Shown here: one piece after another, positions 43,023 through 50,765 of the stretch
How positions within the stretch are numbered: position 1 is the first letter of the stretch
Layout of the letters: each line of letters opens with the position of its first letter
Source of the DNA: Palsa-892 sp963751615
GTDB taxonomy: Bacteria; Pseudomonadota; Alphaproteobacteria; Rhizobiales; Xanthobacteraceae
Assembly: GCA_963751615.1 (NCBI GenBank)
Contig: CAVVVG010000006.1
Coordinates: 372,001-436,000 of the forward strand
Reading direction: 5' to 3'
Length of the DNA stretch: 64,000 nucleotides
Program-made: the position numbers and the translations under genes
The notes under the pieces: model-generated
What the model saw: only the letters and a program-made list of their open reading frames with translations
What the model was told of the DNA's origin: nothing
The model's database searches: none

Positions 43023-43252
43023 CGACGGGTAAAATTATATTCATGCGGGGGACGTTTTCCGTTGATTGCACGGTTCGAAACTTATGGGACAAAGGTATTC
43101 TTTTGGGGGTGGCGAGTTCAGCAGAGAATCCAGATCGATTTGAGCTTTCGATACCAGTTGATAGCTTGAGGTATCCCTGCCGAGTTATCTGGATTGCAAC
43201 GAACAGATTGGGAGTCATGTTCGAATCGCGACTGAAGGCGGAGAGCCAATGA
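43019..43252 (+). CDS. PilZ-like protein lacking the Arg motif
   Basis: 77 residues: MTTGKIIFMRGTFSVDCTVR, FELSIPVDSLRYPCRVIWIA and NRLGVMFE match PilZ strands in the proteins at 13181 and 26980. The N-terminal RRxxxR is absent, so c-di-GMP binding is doubtful. It is coupled by ATGA overlaps on both sides. Confidence 0.65.
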   Translation: MTTGKIIFMRGTFSVDCTVRNLWDKGILLGVASSAENPDRFELSIPVDSLRYPCRVIWIATNRLGVMFESRLKAESQ

Positions 43253-43416
43253 AAACTTTTTTTGCCGTTATTCTTTTTTGGACTGCTGTGTTGTTTAGTA
43301 TCGGGGCAGTCGTCGCATTCCAAAAATATTATCACTATCAAGATCTTTTGATACCCGGAACGGTCGGAGCCATGTGTCTGCTTGGAACCTTTTTATTGTT
43401 GCGGCCGAAGTACTGA
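43249..43416 (+). CDS. 55-residue two-span membrane protein, copy 2
   Basis: MKTFFAVILFWTAVLFSIGA, loop QKYYHYQDLL, second helix ending LLLRPKY. It starts inside the stop of the PilZ-like gene (ATGA) and has GGCGGAGAG upstream. Confidence 0.7.
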   Translation: MKTFFAVILFWTAVLFSIGAVVAFQKYYHYQDLLIPGTVGAMCLLGTFLLLRPKY

Positions 43417-43445
43417 AGCCAACCTTGTTAGTCGAGTCGAGCAAA

Positions 43446-43511
43446 TGAAAAACCAAATGAAAAAGCTTGTGTTTCTGGGTGTGCTTTACGCAGGGATGTT
43501 TTTAATTTGAG
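43446..43511 (+). CDS. 21-residue hydrophobic peptide, copy 2
   Basis: MKNQMKKLVFLGVLYAGMFL-I. Compare 6119-6172. It is 29 bases after the preceding gene, without a clear ribosome site. Confidence 0.35.
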
Positions 43512-43659
43512 AGCTTGGATTTTAATTAGAGTTTAGCTCTCTGACGCACTGCCTAAAATATCTTCGGCCAACCCCAAGGGGTTTCCATGAAATCGAAGAG
43601 TTAAATTGGTTTTTCAAATAATCCATTTAGAACGTACCCATAACTCACAGACACACTCA

Positions 43660-43985
43660 TGGAGCGATCTTGGCCAATCAAGCCGATAATCTGTCGGAAA
43701 ACTTGATTTAATAGCGTTTGAGCGTCCGGGCGTATGAGCTATCCGCAGTCCTAAACCCTCGAACGACAACAAACCCAATAAACAAGCCCTTCCCTGACGA
43801 GCCAACTCTAACGCTAGCTCTTGACGATTACCCCGTGAAAGCCGCTAACGACCGAAAACTGGACGAAAACGGGAAGGAAACGGGATGAAATTGCCGCTTT
43901 AGGTTCAGAGGAGTTTTTTGGGGCCATAACCGCTGCTGCCCGTAGGTGAGTCACCACAGGTCATGCCGAGGCTGTCATGGGCTGT
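43660..43985 (+). repeat. 0.55 kb dispersed repeat, copy C (3' part)
   Basis: From GCGTCCGGGCGTATGAGCTA through AAACGGGAAGGAAACGGGAT to CACAGGTCATGCCGAG it matches the last 300 bases of copies A and B. No gene is seen between 43512 and 44252. Confidence 0.6.
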
Positions 43986-44012
43986 CTGTTGAAGGGCAGG
44001 TTGTTTCGGCGG

Positions 44013-44028
44013 TGTGACTGCCGTCACA
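44013..44028. promoter_or_regulatory. Perfect CRP-type site TGTGA-N6-TCACA
   Basis: TGTGACTGCCGTCACA lies between repeat copy C and a terminator cassette. No gene follows it on the plus strand before the convergent gene at 44253, so it may be an orphan site or serve an untranslated RNA. Confidence 0.65.
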
Positions 44029-44067
44029 GCGCAATACGGGGTTTCGGAGTTAAGTTCCAACAAAAGC

Positions 44068-44222
44068 CCTGGCTTGCCAGACTCGGGGATTTTTTAGGAC
44101 CATAACTGCCCCCAAAGGAACATTCTTGGCGGTTATCTTTTTCTTCGCTGTGGCAATTTAGTGTGAGTCTCGTAGCTGTTCCACAGCCACGTAAGCCCTG
44201 GCCCGCTAAGCCGGGGGTTTTT
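44068..44222 (+). terminator. Terminator cassette, no gene behind it
   Basis: GCCCTGGC...GGGGA-T5, ATAACTGCC/GGCGGTTAT-CTTTTTC, CTGTGG...CCACAG and AAGCCC...GGGGGTTTTT. It may terminate the minus-strand gene at 44253 in the reverse sense only weakly. Confidence 0.6.
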
Positions 44223-44252
44223 ATCCGCCTCCACGCTAGCCATTCGAGACTG

Positions 44253-44621
44253 CTATCCGCCCATCACCTCGCTCATTCGCCGGAGGATTTCGAGCATCAA
44301 GCCTAAAACAAGCAAACCCGCAGCGATGATTAGTGAGAGACGGGCGAGCACGACTTTCTCTCCATGGCCAGAGATGCCTCCGGCAAGCGCGAAAAACCCG
44401 AGCGGTAGCAGCGTGAGCGTAGCATAGAAGACCGGGATCATCTGAAACCCATCGGCGCGGGGGTCATTCCAGCTCTTAACGACCGGGATCAGGGTGAAGC
44501 CCCAAATCGAGAGCATGATCACGGCGGCGAGGATGAACACGGCGCGCAACTTCGGTGTAGCTGGCTTGCCTATCGCCGATTTGACGGCATCGACAATGAG
44601 CGAAGCAAAATCTTTCCGCAT
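44253..44621 (-). CDS. Three-helix membrane protein
   Basis: 122 residues: a soluble N-terminal helix, then helices AVFILAAVIMLSIWGFTLIP, YATLTLLPLGFFALAGG and LIIAAGLLVLGLMLEILRRM. GGGAG lies 11 bases before the ATG. It is not recognised. Confidence 0.65.
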   Translation of the reverse strand: MRKDFASLIVDAVKSAIGKPATPKLRAVFILAAVIMLSIWGFTLIPVVKSWNDPRADGFQMIPVFYATLTLLPLGFFALAGGISGHGEKVVLARLSLIIAAGLLVLGLMLEILRRMSEVMGG

Positions 44622-44796
44622 AAGAAACGCAACTCCCTATAAACCGACTTTGCGTCGACAACGAGAAATCAAAGTGAACGCAAGCATTCTGCTCATTCGG
44701 CCCTCGCGCGTTGCTCGTTTCATGTCGGCTTTATCCTCAATAACAAACATTCTTCCGATGGTTCAGCAACGAAATGCCATAAGAAAACAGCCCCGA

Positions 44797-44898
44797 AACT
44801 CGCCGAGGCTCCATCTTGATAGGTTTGATTATTGGCCTATCAACCACCATGCGAGAACAGCGATCACAACTAGGACTGCTCCCATCAGCACTGCTTGA
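44797..44898 (-). pseudogene. Remnant of the 41-residue membrane protein
   Basis: VLMGAVLVVIAVLAWWLIG-Q-stop matches the helix of 13510-13635 (VLMAAVAVLVVTAVVVFWLI), and the downstream AACTCGCCGAGGCTCCATCT also matches. The start is replaced by a palindromic repeat. Confidence 0.6.
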
Positions 44899-44901
44899 TC
44901 G

Positions 44902-44981
44902 AGCTATGTCCGCTTTCGGGGTAAGAGCAGACATCACAAAGAGAGAGCATCACGTCCGCTTTTGACCCGAAGCTGACATCA
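44902..44981. repeat. Pair of GTCCGC palindromes
   Basis: ATGTCCGCTTTCGGGGTAAG-AGCAGACAT and ACGTCCGCTTTTGACCCGAA-GCTGACAT. It ends within a few bases of the OmpA stop codon. Confidence 0.75.
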
Positions 44982-45602
44982 GCGCGTCTTGACCGTGATC
45001 TCCACCCGGCGGTTCTTTTGTCGCCCCTCGGGGTCATCCGAACCGTCCGGCTTCGTGTTGGGCGCGACCGGCTTGGTCTTGCCCCAGCCGTGCGAGGTCA
45101 TTTTCGTGGCGACACCATTGGCGGCTAACCAACGACGGACGGTCTCGGCACGGCGCTCCGAAAGGCGTTGATTGTACAGGTCGCTGCCCTTGCCGTCGGT
45201 ATGTCCGTCGATCGTGGCGGTAGCGTGGGAATAGGACCTGAGTACCACCGCGACCTTCCCCAGCGCGGGCCCGGCTTCGCGCCGCAGATCGGCCTTGTCG
45301 AAATCGAACAGCACGTCAGCGGCAAGATCGATTTTGATTTCACGCTCCGTAACCCTGGCACCGAGCTCCTTGAGCGCATTCTGCATGGGATCGACGCGCG
45401 CGGCGAGCCCAGTGGCAAATCCTCTGATCTCCAGCACCTCCGCCTTTAGCGGCAGTACTTCGCCATTGAGCGGCAGTACCTCGCCCTTGGCGCCCGGCGC
45501 GATTGTCGCGTCTTCCTCATATTGTTGACTCGCCGCTGGTTGAGACCACAGCGCCGTTCCCAGGATCGCCGCGCAGGCGAGCGCTGCACTTAATCGCGCC
45601 AT
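44979..45602 (-). CDS. OmpA-family protein
   Basis: 207 residues: signal peptide (cut near PAASQQ), a linker with GEVLPLNGEVLPLKAEVLEI repeats, then an OmpA C-terminal domain: DVLFDFDKADLRREAGPALG, IDGHTDGKGSDLYNQRLSER and GWGKTKPVAPN...GRQKNRRVEI. It anchors to peptidoglycan without a barrel. It lies 12 bases after the gene at 45615, so the two form an operon. Confidence 0.9.
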   Translation of the reverse strand: MARLSAALACAAILGTALWSQPAASQQYEEDATIAPGAKGEVLPLNGEVLPLKAEVLEIRGFATGLAARVDPMQNALKELGARVTEREIKIDLAADVLFDFDKADLRREAGPALGKVAVVLRSYSHATATIDGHTDGKGSDLYNQRLSERRAETVRRWLAANGVATKMTSHGWGKTKPVAPNTKPDGSDDPEGRQKNRRVEITVKTR

Positions 45603-45614
45603 TGCGGACCTCCC

Positions 45615-46112
45615 CTATTCGCTTACGGGAACGTCGTCGAACGGCGGGAATTGAGGAATGTAAATGCTAATCTTCGTCGAGGAGGCCGGGGGTGCTGGGA
45701 ACTTGGCCCAGTTCGTCCGCTGTTGTCCGGCGGCATATTGCCCCTCAAATACCTGCAGGATCATTTTGCCCGCGGAATCGGTCAGAAAGCCGTATTTCTT
45801 GTTTTCCGCCGGATCGATGAAATAAAGCTGGTTCCAACCGAAGCTATAGGTGATCGGCTTCTCTGCTGTCCCCGTGAGACCGCTGGCCCCGCCCGTGATG
45901 TTGACGACCCGCCATCTTATATTCAACGCGCCGCCGCTCACCCGCTTCACTTCGAGAAGATCGCAACGCAGGTTCGGATCGTTCGTATATTCCGCGCTGG
46001 CGAGAATCTTCTCGGGCGCCGCCTGCGCCGCAGCCTCCTGGTTCACGTTCGTGAGCCCAGCCAGTCCGGTAACCAAAAATGTTCCAATCGAGAAAATCCA
46101 CGTCCTCATCAT
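45615..46112 (-). CDS. Secreted hypothetical protein, partner of OmpA gene
   Basis: 165 residues from MMRTWIFSIGTFLVTGLAGL (signal peptide). The mature part is beta-rich (NPNLR-like CDLLEVKRVSGGALNIRWRV; ITYSFGWNQLYFIDPAENKK; WAKFPAPPASSTKISIYIPQ). The pair with an OmpA gene suggests a common envelope role. It is not recognised further. Confidence 0.75.
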   Translation of the reverse strand: MMRTWIFSIGTFLVTGLAGLTNVNQEAAAQAAPEKILASAEYTNDPNLRCDLLEVKRVSGGALNIRWRVVNITGGASGLTGTAEKPITYSFGWNQLYFIDPAENKKYGFLTDSAGKMILQVFEGQYAAGQQRTNWAKFPAPPASSTKISIYIPQFPPFDDVPVSE

Positions 46113-46261
46113 CGTCGTGAGTTCCCAATCTAACGGGGAGAACGCCAGGCACTTCCATCCCGTCCGGCTAACTCGTCTTGAAACGATACGTCCTGGCAGG
46201 CACGTTCGTCTAGTCGGCCGATTTATTCAAGCTTGATAATGCCAATCGATGCAAGGCGTTT

Positions 46262-47179
46262 ATGAACAAGAGCGACTTTTCGCAACTTGGTAAGATTGCT
46301 GCCCTTACAGTGATGGCGTGGTCGACACCGCCCCGTCTGTGGCGAAAAGTTGCTACGGCCCTACCTAACTTGGGATTTACATATCCCGGTCCTGATCTGT
46401 CGGTTTATCAGCGCATTCTCGGACCAGCATTTAATGCTATTGCGCTTGCAAGGCTCAATGAAAAACGTCGCATCTGCAACCGCGAGGCAATGCTGCAAAT
46501 CCTCGGCTTAAATGGACCTTGGCGCTCGTGGTACCCGGAGATTCGCCTGCGTGGCGAGGCTCAACTGCAGAAGGCTCTGGACAATGGCAAAGGTGCAATT
46601 CTTTGGCAAACCGAGTCTACTTATAGTGCGCTGATATGGAAAATGGCCCTACATGGTGCTGGCTATCGGGTTGCAAATCTCACCCGTCCAAGCCATGGGA
46701 GCACCATGTTCGGTGCGTCGTCTGACATCCGCTTTCTCAATCTGCTCTGGACTCGAGTGGAGGACCGCTTCCTTGCCGAAAACGTTGTGATTCAAAATGA
46801 TAGTAGCGCACCCGCGTTGGCGACCCTACACGCGCGACTGGCCGCCAATGGTGTTGTGCTTATCACTGTTGGCGCGGTGGCTCATCGACTCGTCGAGGTG
46901 CCATTTTTTAGACACTCGATCCGACTGGCGACGGGACCGATCCGGCTCATGCGGGATACAGGCGCTGCACTGCTGCCGCTGTTTGTGTTTGCAGATGATC
47001 TTGGGCGCTTCGACGTGACGATCGAAAGTGCTCTCCCCAGATGCGATCAGCAAGGTGCCTTCGATCGTACGGCAGCCGCGTATGCAAAACGCCTTGAGCC
47101 GTATGTCAGTAAATATCCGGAGCAGTGGACAGGATGGGGCTTCATGTTACCAAAAGAGAATTCTACCGCCACAGGTTGA
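46262..47179 (+). CDS. LpxL/HtrB-like acyltransferase homologue without catalytic dyad
   Basis: 305 residues. The overall pattern is that of the LpxL/HtrB lipid A acyltransferases (GKGAILWQTESTYSALIWKM; ARLAANGVVLITVGA; TGPIRLMRDTGAALLPLFVF). At the place of the H-x4-D/E catalytic motif it reads ESTYSA, so both residues are missing. No N-terminal membrane helix is strong. It could be a degenerate enzyme or have another function. Confidence 0.7.
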   Translation: MNKSDFSQLGKIAALTVMAWSTPPRLWRKVATALPNLGFTYPGPDLSVYQRILGPAFNAIALARLNEKRRICNREAMLQILGLNGPWRSWYPEIRLRGEAQLQKALDNGKGAILWQTESTYSALIWKMALHGAGYRVANLTRPSHGSTMFGASSDIRFLNLLWTRVEDRFLAENVVIQNDSSAPALATLHARLAANGVVLITVGAVAHRLVEVPFFRHSIRLATGPIRLMRDTGAALLPLFVFADDLGRFDVTIESALPRCDQQGAFDRTAAAYAKRLEPYVSKYPEQWTGWGFMLPKENSTATG

Positions 47180-47222
47180 CGAATTCAGTTTACCAGTTCG
47201 CGAGACTAATATTGCCCCTAGC

Positions 47223-47257
47223 ATATGATGTCCGCTTTCGACTCTAAAGCGGACGCT
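47223..47257. repeat. GTCCGC palindrome
   Basis: ATGTCCGCTTTCGACTCTAA-AGCGGACGCT. Between 47180 and 47434 nothing else is recognised. Confidence 0.75.
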
Positions 47258-47434
47258 GACAAATGGGTGCCGCCCGGATGCACTAAAGCTTCAACGTCCT
47301 TTGCAGAACAAATTACTAAAGATTGTTGAGATGGGTAAGCGGAAAGACACGGCCTGATATTGTCGGTAGCGGGAGCAACTATCGAGCAAATTCGCAGCAA
47401 AAAAACCCGAACGGCCTAATGCCAATTTAAGGAT

Positions 47435-47617
47435 CTATTTTTCAGCGCTTAGGTACACAGGTCTAAAACTTTGCTGCCACTCGTAACCCTTATTACACTT
47501 TACGGTGCGTTGAACTTTTTGAAAGCCAGGCACGTCGAATGGTTTGGTGTCGACAATGGCAACTGCCAGCGAAATGCCTGAGAGATAGACTAGAGTTAAG
47601 GTGAGCTTTTTCATCAT
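47435..47617 (-). CDS. 60-residue secreted hypothetical protein
   Basis: From MMKKLTLTLVYLSGISLAVA (signal or anchor) to a tail with VKCNKGYEWQQSFRPVYLSA. It resembles the protein at 18168 in layout: hydrophobic start, then a KCxxGxxW-like block. The start could also be two codons upstream. Confidence 0.6.
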   Translation of the reverse strand: MMKKLTLTLVYLSGISLAVAIVDTKPFDVPGFQKVQRTVKCNKGYEWQQSFRPVYLSAEK

Positions 47618-47708
47618 GGACATTTCACCCAAAGTTAGATGTGCCATAAATTTCTGATATAGCTCCACTAATTTGGCAGCGCGAGCAGCTATCGAGGAGA
47701 GCGTGGCA

Positions 47709-47835
47709 AAGAGAAACCCGGCAGTGGACCGCCGGGTTGAGAGAAACTTCTTTTGTTACCAACTCGGGAAGAATACAGTCGTATTGTTACTAAATGAAAT
47801 TCCGTTGGCTAGTTGCAAATTGTCGCAGCTGGTTT
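47709..47835. repeat. Hairpin repeat AACCCGGC...GCCGGGTT, copy 2
   Basis: Matches 13884-13990 including TATTGTTACTAAATGAAAT and TGCAAATTGTCGCAGC. The hairpin could be an intrinsic terminator for the minus strand. Confidence 0.6.
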
Positions 47836-47870
47836 ACGAGTATCGGTACACGGCTTCTGCTACCCACACC

Positions 47871-47933
47871 TCGACTTCCCATCTAGTCGAGCTTGACCCA
47901 GCGCAATGCCCTTCAACCTCGCTCGTCGGAGCG
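47871..47933 (+). repeat. Dispersed 'taatcgag' module
   Basis: CTCGACTTCCCATCTAGTCG then AGCTTGACCCAGCGCAATGC and CAACCTCGCTCGTCGGAGC, 47 bases before the methyltransferase gene. Confidence 0.6.
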
Positions 47934-47979
47934 TGAATTTAACGCGACTTAGCGAAATTCGGCCAATGGAGGCTTGGCG

Positions 47980-48648
47980 ATGAAAATGAAATTTTTTAGG
48001 GTGGCCGCCATCGCTTTGCTTGCGTCCCTGAGCATACGCATAGAACCGTCGAATGCGCAGTCGCCCCATACCCATGAACATAGCTTTAGTAATGCGCAGC
48101 AATGGGCCAAATACTTCGATGATCCAAAGCGCGATGAATGGCAAAAGCCCCATGATATAATTCAAGCACTGGGGTTGTCACCCAATTCCGTCGTTGCAGA
48201 CATTGGCTCGGGTACTGGGTATTTCACCGTCCGCCTCGCGCATTTTGTGCCGAAGGGACACGTATATGGCGTGGATACCGAGGCGGACATGGTCAAATAT
48301 TTGGCGGACAGAATCAAACGTGATGGACTATCAAACGTAACGTCATTGACTGGTAAACCGGACGACCCGCAGCTTCCGGCCAAAGTGGACTTGGTCCTCA
48401 TGGTGGATGTTTTTCATCACATCTCCAATCGGGACCAATATTTCAAAAAGCTCAAGGACTACATCAAGCCCGGAGGCCGCCTAGCTCTGATCGACTTCAC
48501 TGAGACTTCACCGATGGGTCCGCCGCCCGCTGAACGTGTTTTAGCAACGCGCGTGACATCTGAACTGATGCAAGCCGGTTATGAGTTTGTCGTGGAACAT
48601 ACGTTTCTACCCAACCAGTTCTTCCTGGTCTTTAAGGCCGCCACATGA
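47980..48648 (+). CDS. Class I SAM methyltransferase with signal peptide
   Basis: 222 residues. The ATG at 47980 follows GGAGG by eight bases. MKMKFFRVAAIALLASLSIR looks like a Sec signal (cut near SNAQS), yet the body is a Rossmann methyltransferase: VVADIGSGTGYFTVRLA (motif I), GVDTEADM, and LVLMVDVFHHISNRDQYFKK. Periplasmic methyltransferases are unusual because SAM is cytosolic. The stop overlaps the next start (ATGA). Confidence 0.8.
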   Translation: MKMKFFRVAAIALLASLSIRIEPSNAQSPHTHEHSFSNAQQWAKYFDDPKRDEWQKPHDIIQALGLSPNSVVADIGSGTGYFTVRLAHFVPKGHVYGVDTEADMVKYLADRIKRDGLSNVTSLTGKPDDPQLPAKVDLVLMVDVFHHISNRDQYFKKLKDYIKPGGRLALIDFTETSPMGPPPAERVLATRVTSELMQAGYEFVVEHTFLPNQFFLVFKAAT

Positions 48649-48821
48649 CAACATGCAAACGACTGACACCCGAGGAACAGCGAGCCGAAGAGCTACGCAT
48701 GGCGATGGAACCTCGCCCACACCTGAGGCACATGACGAACGGGATAGCGCGGATGTATGAGATGCTAGCGAGGCGGAAAGAGGCGCGAGAAAAATTCGAC
48801 ACCGTTACTCCTCCCGAATAG
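48645..48821 (+). CDS. 58-residue FKRLTPEE-family protein
   Basis: MTTCKRLTPEEQRAEELRMA, then helical basic sequence ending FDTVTPPE. It overlaps the methyltransferase stop by four bases, so it is translationally coupled. Relatives at 6931 and 13810. Confidence 0.65.
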   Translation: MTTCKRLTPEEQRAEELRMAMEPRPHLRHMTNGIARMYEMLARRKEAREKFDTVTPPE

Positions 48822-48849
48822 CCTGGAACAACAACAAGGGAAATGACAT

Positions 48850-49065
48850 ATGAACGACGATAAAAAGAGATCTAAAAATCTACGGGCGAATGAGGTACCG
48901 CGTGAGGGTTTTGTCTTGTCAGTCGATGGCGTGTTGAAAACGAAATACGAAACCTTAGCGGAAGCAACTACCGCGGGCTTAAATCTTAAGAAGAAATTCC
49001 CCGTGATTCATGTTGAGGTATTTGACGCGGTAGCGCAAAAGTATTCACCTTTAGCGCCCTCATGA
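48850..49065 (+). CDS. 71-residue hypothetical protein
   Basis: MNDDKKRSKNLRANEVPREG, VLKTKYETLAEATTAGLNLK and VEVFDAVAQKYSPL. AAGGGAAA precedes the ATG. A small alpha+beta protein, cytoplasmic. It is not recognised. Confidence 0.65.
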   Translation: MNDDKKRSKNLRANEVPREGFVLSVDGVLKTKYETLAEATTAGLNLKKKFPVIHVEVFDAVAQKYSPLAPS

Positions 49066-49072
49066 ATTTCCA

Positions 49073-49288
49073 ATGACGCAGCTTCAATCCACAATTACCT
49101 GTCCTAAATGCGATCACCAAGCGACTGAAACAATGCCGACGGATGCATGCGCGTTTTTCTATGTCTGCAAGCATTGCGGGAAGACACTAAAGCCATTTCC
49201 CGGAGATTGCTGCGTGTTCTGCTCTTACGGATCAGTCCCATGTCCTCCCGTTCAAGAAACTGGCGATAACTGCAAGAGCTGCAATTGA
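49073..49288 (+). CDS. Zinc-ribbon GDCCVFCSYG protein
   Basis: 71 residues. The first ribbon is CPKCDHQATETMPTDACAFF...CKHC; GDCCVFCSYGSVPCPPVQ follows and an extra Cys pair CKSCN ends it. This GDCCVFCSYG...CPPIQ pattern is widespread in proteobacteria near metal-response genes; the function is not proven. Seven bases separate it from the previous gene. Confidence 0.75.
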   Translation: MTQLQSTITCPKCDHQATETMPTDACAFFYVCKHCGKTLKPFPGDCCVFCSYGSVPCPPVQETGDNCKSCN

Positions 49289-49301
49289 CACTAATAAAAT
49301 G

Positions 49302-49380
49302 CGAATGTCCGGTTTCCGGGTAAGAGCAGAAATCACAATGAGAAAGCGTCACGTCCGCTTTTGACCCAAAGCGGACATCG
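49302..49380. repeat. Pair of GTCCG-type palindromes
   Basis: ATGTCCGGTTTCCGGGTAAG-AGCAGAAAT and ACGTCCGCTTTTGACCCAAA-GCGGACAT. From 49381 to 50109 no credible gene was found; a weak stem CCCTGG...CTGGGG-T6 is at 49589-49618. Confidence 0.7.
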
Positions 49381-50109
49381 GCCATTCACTCAGCGCGAGT
49401 TTAGTTCAGACGGATTCCATCGACGAATTGCCTCAAGCCCCGGTCACTTTGTTCGCTACATCACGGCAATGCCTAATATCTATACGGCAGGAACAATGCC
49501 CATCGAGCAAGATGTAATCGCGAAGTTAGAGGCGCCGAATGAAAGATACTTTGATTTTCACTGTGGCAATTTGCAAAAGACCCCTAACCGCCCTGGCCTC
49601 ATAGCTGGGGTTTTTTGTTGAACAAATACACGAACAATCTAATCAAGGTCGCTGTGATCGCAAACTCGCAAGAACGGAGAAACGATTTTTTCTAGCCCTA
49701 TGCAATGGCGGACACTGAGTTCCGCAGGAAGCACTACTGGCGAACCAAATTAGAAATTCATCATAAGGTGCTGCCGAAAATGATCGCCGGCAGAGCAATC
49801 ATGGGTTTCAGATGGCTAAGGAGTAAGCCTAACCATTATGATTAACGCCACTTTTTCCAACACTTGAAATAATTTTCGAATAATTTTCTCCGACTCGTTG
49901 AGTTGGAGTTGACGATGTTGCGTACAGAAGAATTCGCGGCGAACAGTTTTATGCTGCGCCTTCCTTCGACGCACTGCCGCTTTAACCGGTCATTCGCGCA
50001 GGCACGCGCGACCGTTGATCCTTCTCTTTCCTCATCGAGCTGAATTGAAATCAACCAGAGACCGTCGCCGATCGAACGACGCGGACTTATTGAGATGAGG
50101 AAGATCCAA

Positions 50110-50433
50110 ATGAAAACGAACAATTTGATCGCGACAGCGCTCGCCGCTTCGCTCACTTTCGCCGCCACTCCGTCGATGGCGACCACATGGTATAAGCCGG
50201 TGCCAGTTTCGGGTAAGCAGTTCAGTGTGGGTGCTGGCCAGTGGGCAGTGTGGGCTGTCTTTGGATGTGCCACCGGAATCATTACGGCTGCGATCATCAA
50301 GAATGCTCAGGGACAGGGTGAACTGACAGCACCGCAGGCTTGGGGCTGTGGCTTGCCGTATTTCATCAACTTCTCCGGTTACCCAATGGCTTACCCAATG
50401 ACCCGAGAAGCGCCGGTTCGGGCGAAAGGCTAA
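50110..50433 (+). CDS. FGCAGGI-family relative (distant)
   Basis: 107 residues from MKTNNLIATALAASLTFAAT, GAGGAAG upstream. It keeps the layout of 520 and 16751: signal helix, WAVWAVFGCATGIITAAIIK, charged loop, then PQAWGCGLPYFINF. So the family tolerates wide change except for the FGC-x-x-G-I helix and the second Cys. Confidence 0.75.
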   Translation: MKTNNLIATALAASLTFAATPSMATTWYKPVPVSGKQFSVGAGQWAVWAVFGCATGIITAAIIKNAQGQGELTAPQAWGCGLPYFINFSGYPMAYPMTREAPVRAKG

Positions 50434-50458
50434 TCGTTACGATTTGATTCAAAAACAC

Positions 50459-50489
50459 TAAACCCCGGCCTCGCGCCGGGGTTTTTTAT
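50459..50489 (+). terminator. Intrinsic terminator
   Basis: TAAACCCCGGCCTCGCGCCG-GGGTTTTTT, 26 bases after the stop codon. Confidence 0.85.
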
Positions 50490-50765
50490 TGTATATCTGC
50501 TCGCATTCACTTGATGCTCGCCAAACGGGAAAAAACTCGCGTCCAAAAACCGGGAACGTTACTCATTCACACCGCATGACCCTTCACCAATTTAGAAGGT
50601 GCCTCTAACTCATAGAACTTCGTGGAGCGGCTTTTTAACCGGGCTCTTAGTTGAGTGTTTTGAGACGATTATCGCGCCCATTTGGAGCAGCTCATCACAA
50701 GTAAAACAGCTCTGAGTGAGCCGAGCTGCAACGTAGAATGATCCGGGAACTGGAGGAATAACGCG

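Noticed and set aside
49842..50300. 150-residue minus-strand frame
   Set aside because: It is antisense to the FGCAGGI relative at 50110, which has signal peptide, ribosome site and terminator.
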